This document shows positions 5,596 to 5,847 of a stretch of 5,847 nt of DNA, in pieces. The notes under the pieces are model-generated. The model was not told where the DNA came from, made no database searches, and saw nothing but the letters and a program-made list of their open reading frames with translations. The translations under genes were made by a program, and so were the position numbers. The stretch is from the NCBI GenBank assembly GCA_023864145.1, contig JAIVER010000090.1, positions 1 to 5,847 on the forward strand. The letters are read 5' to 3'. The DNA is from Thiohalomonas sp. (GTDB taxonomy: Bacteria; Pseudomonadota; Gammaproteobacteria; GRL18). How positions within the stretch are numbered: the first letter of the stretch is position 1; every line of letters begins with the position of its first letter.

Positions 5596-5847
5596 ATGGC
5601 TGTTTATACCTCCCTGTCACTTGCACAAGTCAAACAATTACTCGCACCCTATGAACTGGACACTACCATCAGCTATGCAGGCATTGCTGATGGTATTGAA
5701 AATACCAATTATCACGTTAAAACCAGCATAGGTAATTATGTTGTAACAATTTTTGAGCATTATATACCCAATCAACTTGAAAATGCAGGATCGAACACTT
5801 GGAAATTATCATTAATTCGAGAATCTAATGATTTTCCAATGCTCGGT
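5596..5847 (+). CDS. thrB: Homoserine kinase ThrB, N-terminal part, disrupted by terminal repeat
   Basis: Homoserine kinase (APH-fold type, normally ~315 residues) phosphorylates homoserine in threonine synthesis. Residues 1-55 match the family N-terminus: an opening MAVYTSLSLAQVKQLLAPYE, the nucleotide-loop segment GIADGIENTNYHVKT (29-43), then NYVVTIFEH (47-55). Family members continue with a T-A-E/D-E-L-P-F-F type helix. Here codon 56 begins at 5761, the first base of the inverted repeat, and the next 29 codons are repeat sequence with no resemblance to ThrB. The frame stays open to the window edge. Either the gene is interrupted by a repeat insertion, the repeat is an in-frame insert, or this is an assembly junction. 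The ATG directly follows the DUF2782 stop; GAGTGG (5587-5592) is a close-set weak Shine-Dalgarno. Confidence 0.8.
   Translation, partial: MAVYTSLSLAQVKQLLAPYELDTTISYAGIADGIENTNYHVKTSIGNYVVTIFEHYIPNQLENAGSNTWKLSLIRESNDFPMLG
5761..5847. repeat. Right terminal inverted repeat, 87 bp
   Basis: Exact reverse complement of 1-87. It starts precisely where ThrB homology ends, so its inner edge (TATATACCC) is a true boundary between gene and repeat. It carries the mirror copy of the long hairpin (5792-5845). All 29 codons read through it in the thrB frame are free of stops. Confidence 0.9.

Noticed and set aside
1..5847. Terminal inverted repeats as telomeres of a linear plasmid or virus
   Set aside because: The repeats cut a housekeeping gene (thrB) at codon 55, and no replication, capsid or terminal-protein genes are present. 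A repeated chromosomal element or assembly break explains the ends better.
1..5847. Whole window as a composite transposon with these genes as cargo
   Set aside because: No intact transposase is visible, and DUF2782-thrB is a conserved chromosomal pair broken by the repeat rather than carried as a complete cargo.

Overview
This window looks like a chromosomal fragment of an AT-rich gammaproteobacterium. The main evidence is the pair at the right end, a DUF2782 protein abutting homoserine kinase (thrB), which is a typical gammaproteobacterial arrangement. I cannot name the genus.

Layout. Positions 1-87 and 5761-5847 are perfect reverse complements of each other. Each copy contains a long imperfect hairpin, so each looks like the edge of a palindromic, MITE- or IS-like repeat. 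Positions 88-192 form a leader with an AT-rich hairpin and a stretch resembling the core of a cobalamin riboswitch. Positions 193-4329 hold three overlapping plus-strand genes. They encode a YfiR/DUF4154 periplasmic protein, a membrane hybrid histidine kinase with a CHASE8-like sensor, and a REC-PAS-GGDEF response-regulator diguanylate cyclase. Positions 4369-4871 are a scar: the last ~35 codons of a TonB-dependent receptor on the minus strand, joined to a decayed transposase fragment on the plus strand. Positions 4872-5250 are non-coding, with short palindromes and a plausible sigma70 promoter. Positions 5251-5595 encode an exported DUF2782 protein. thrB begins at the next base, 5596, and homology to ThrB stops at codon 55, exactly where the right terminal repeat begins.

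How the genes may work together. In the known YfiBNR system, periplasmic YfiR represses the CHASE8 diguanylate cyclase YfiN. Here the CHASE8-type membrane protein is instead a hybrid histidine kinase, and cyclase activity sits in a separate soluble response regulator. The reasonable inference is a two-step circuit: YfiR controls the kinase from the periplasm, the kinase phosphorylates the REC domain of the cyclase, and c-di-GMP rises. The cyclase has an intact GGEEF active site and an intact RxxD inhibitory site. The kinase has unusual substitutions in its H-box, F-box and G2 box. The TonB-receptor remnant next door and the cobalamin-riboswitch-like leader raise the possibility that the circuit once served outer-membrane uptake of a cobalamin-like ligand; this is speculative.

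Caution. The two terminal repeats may simply be where an assembly broke at a repeated element. Sequence beyond the window is needed to tell a real thrB interruption from an assembly junction.
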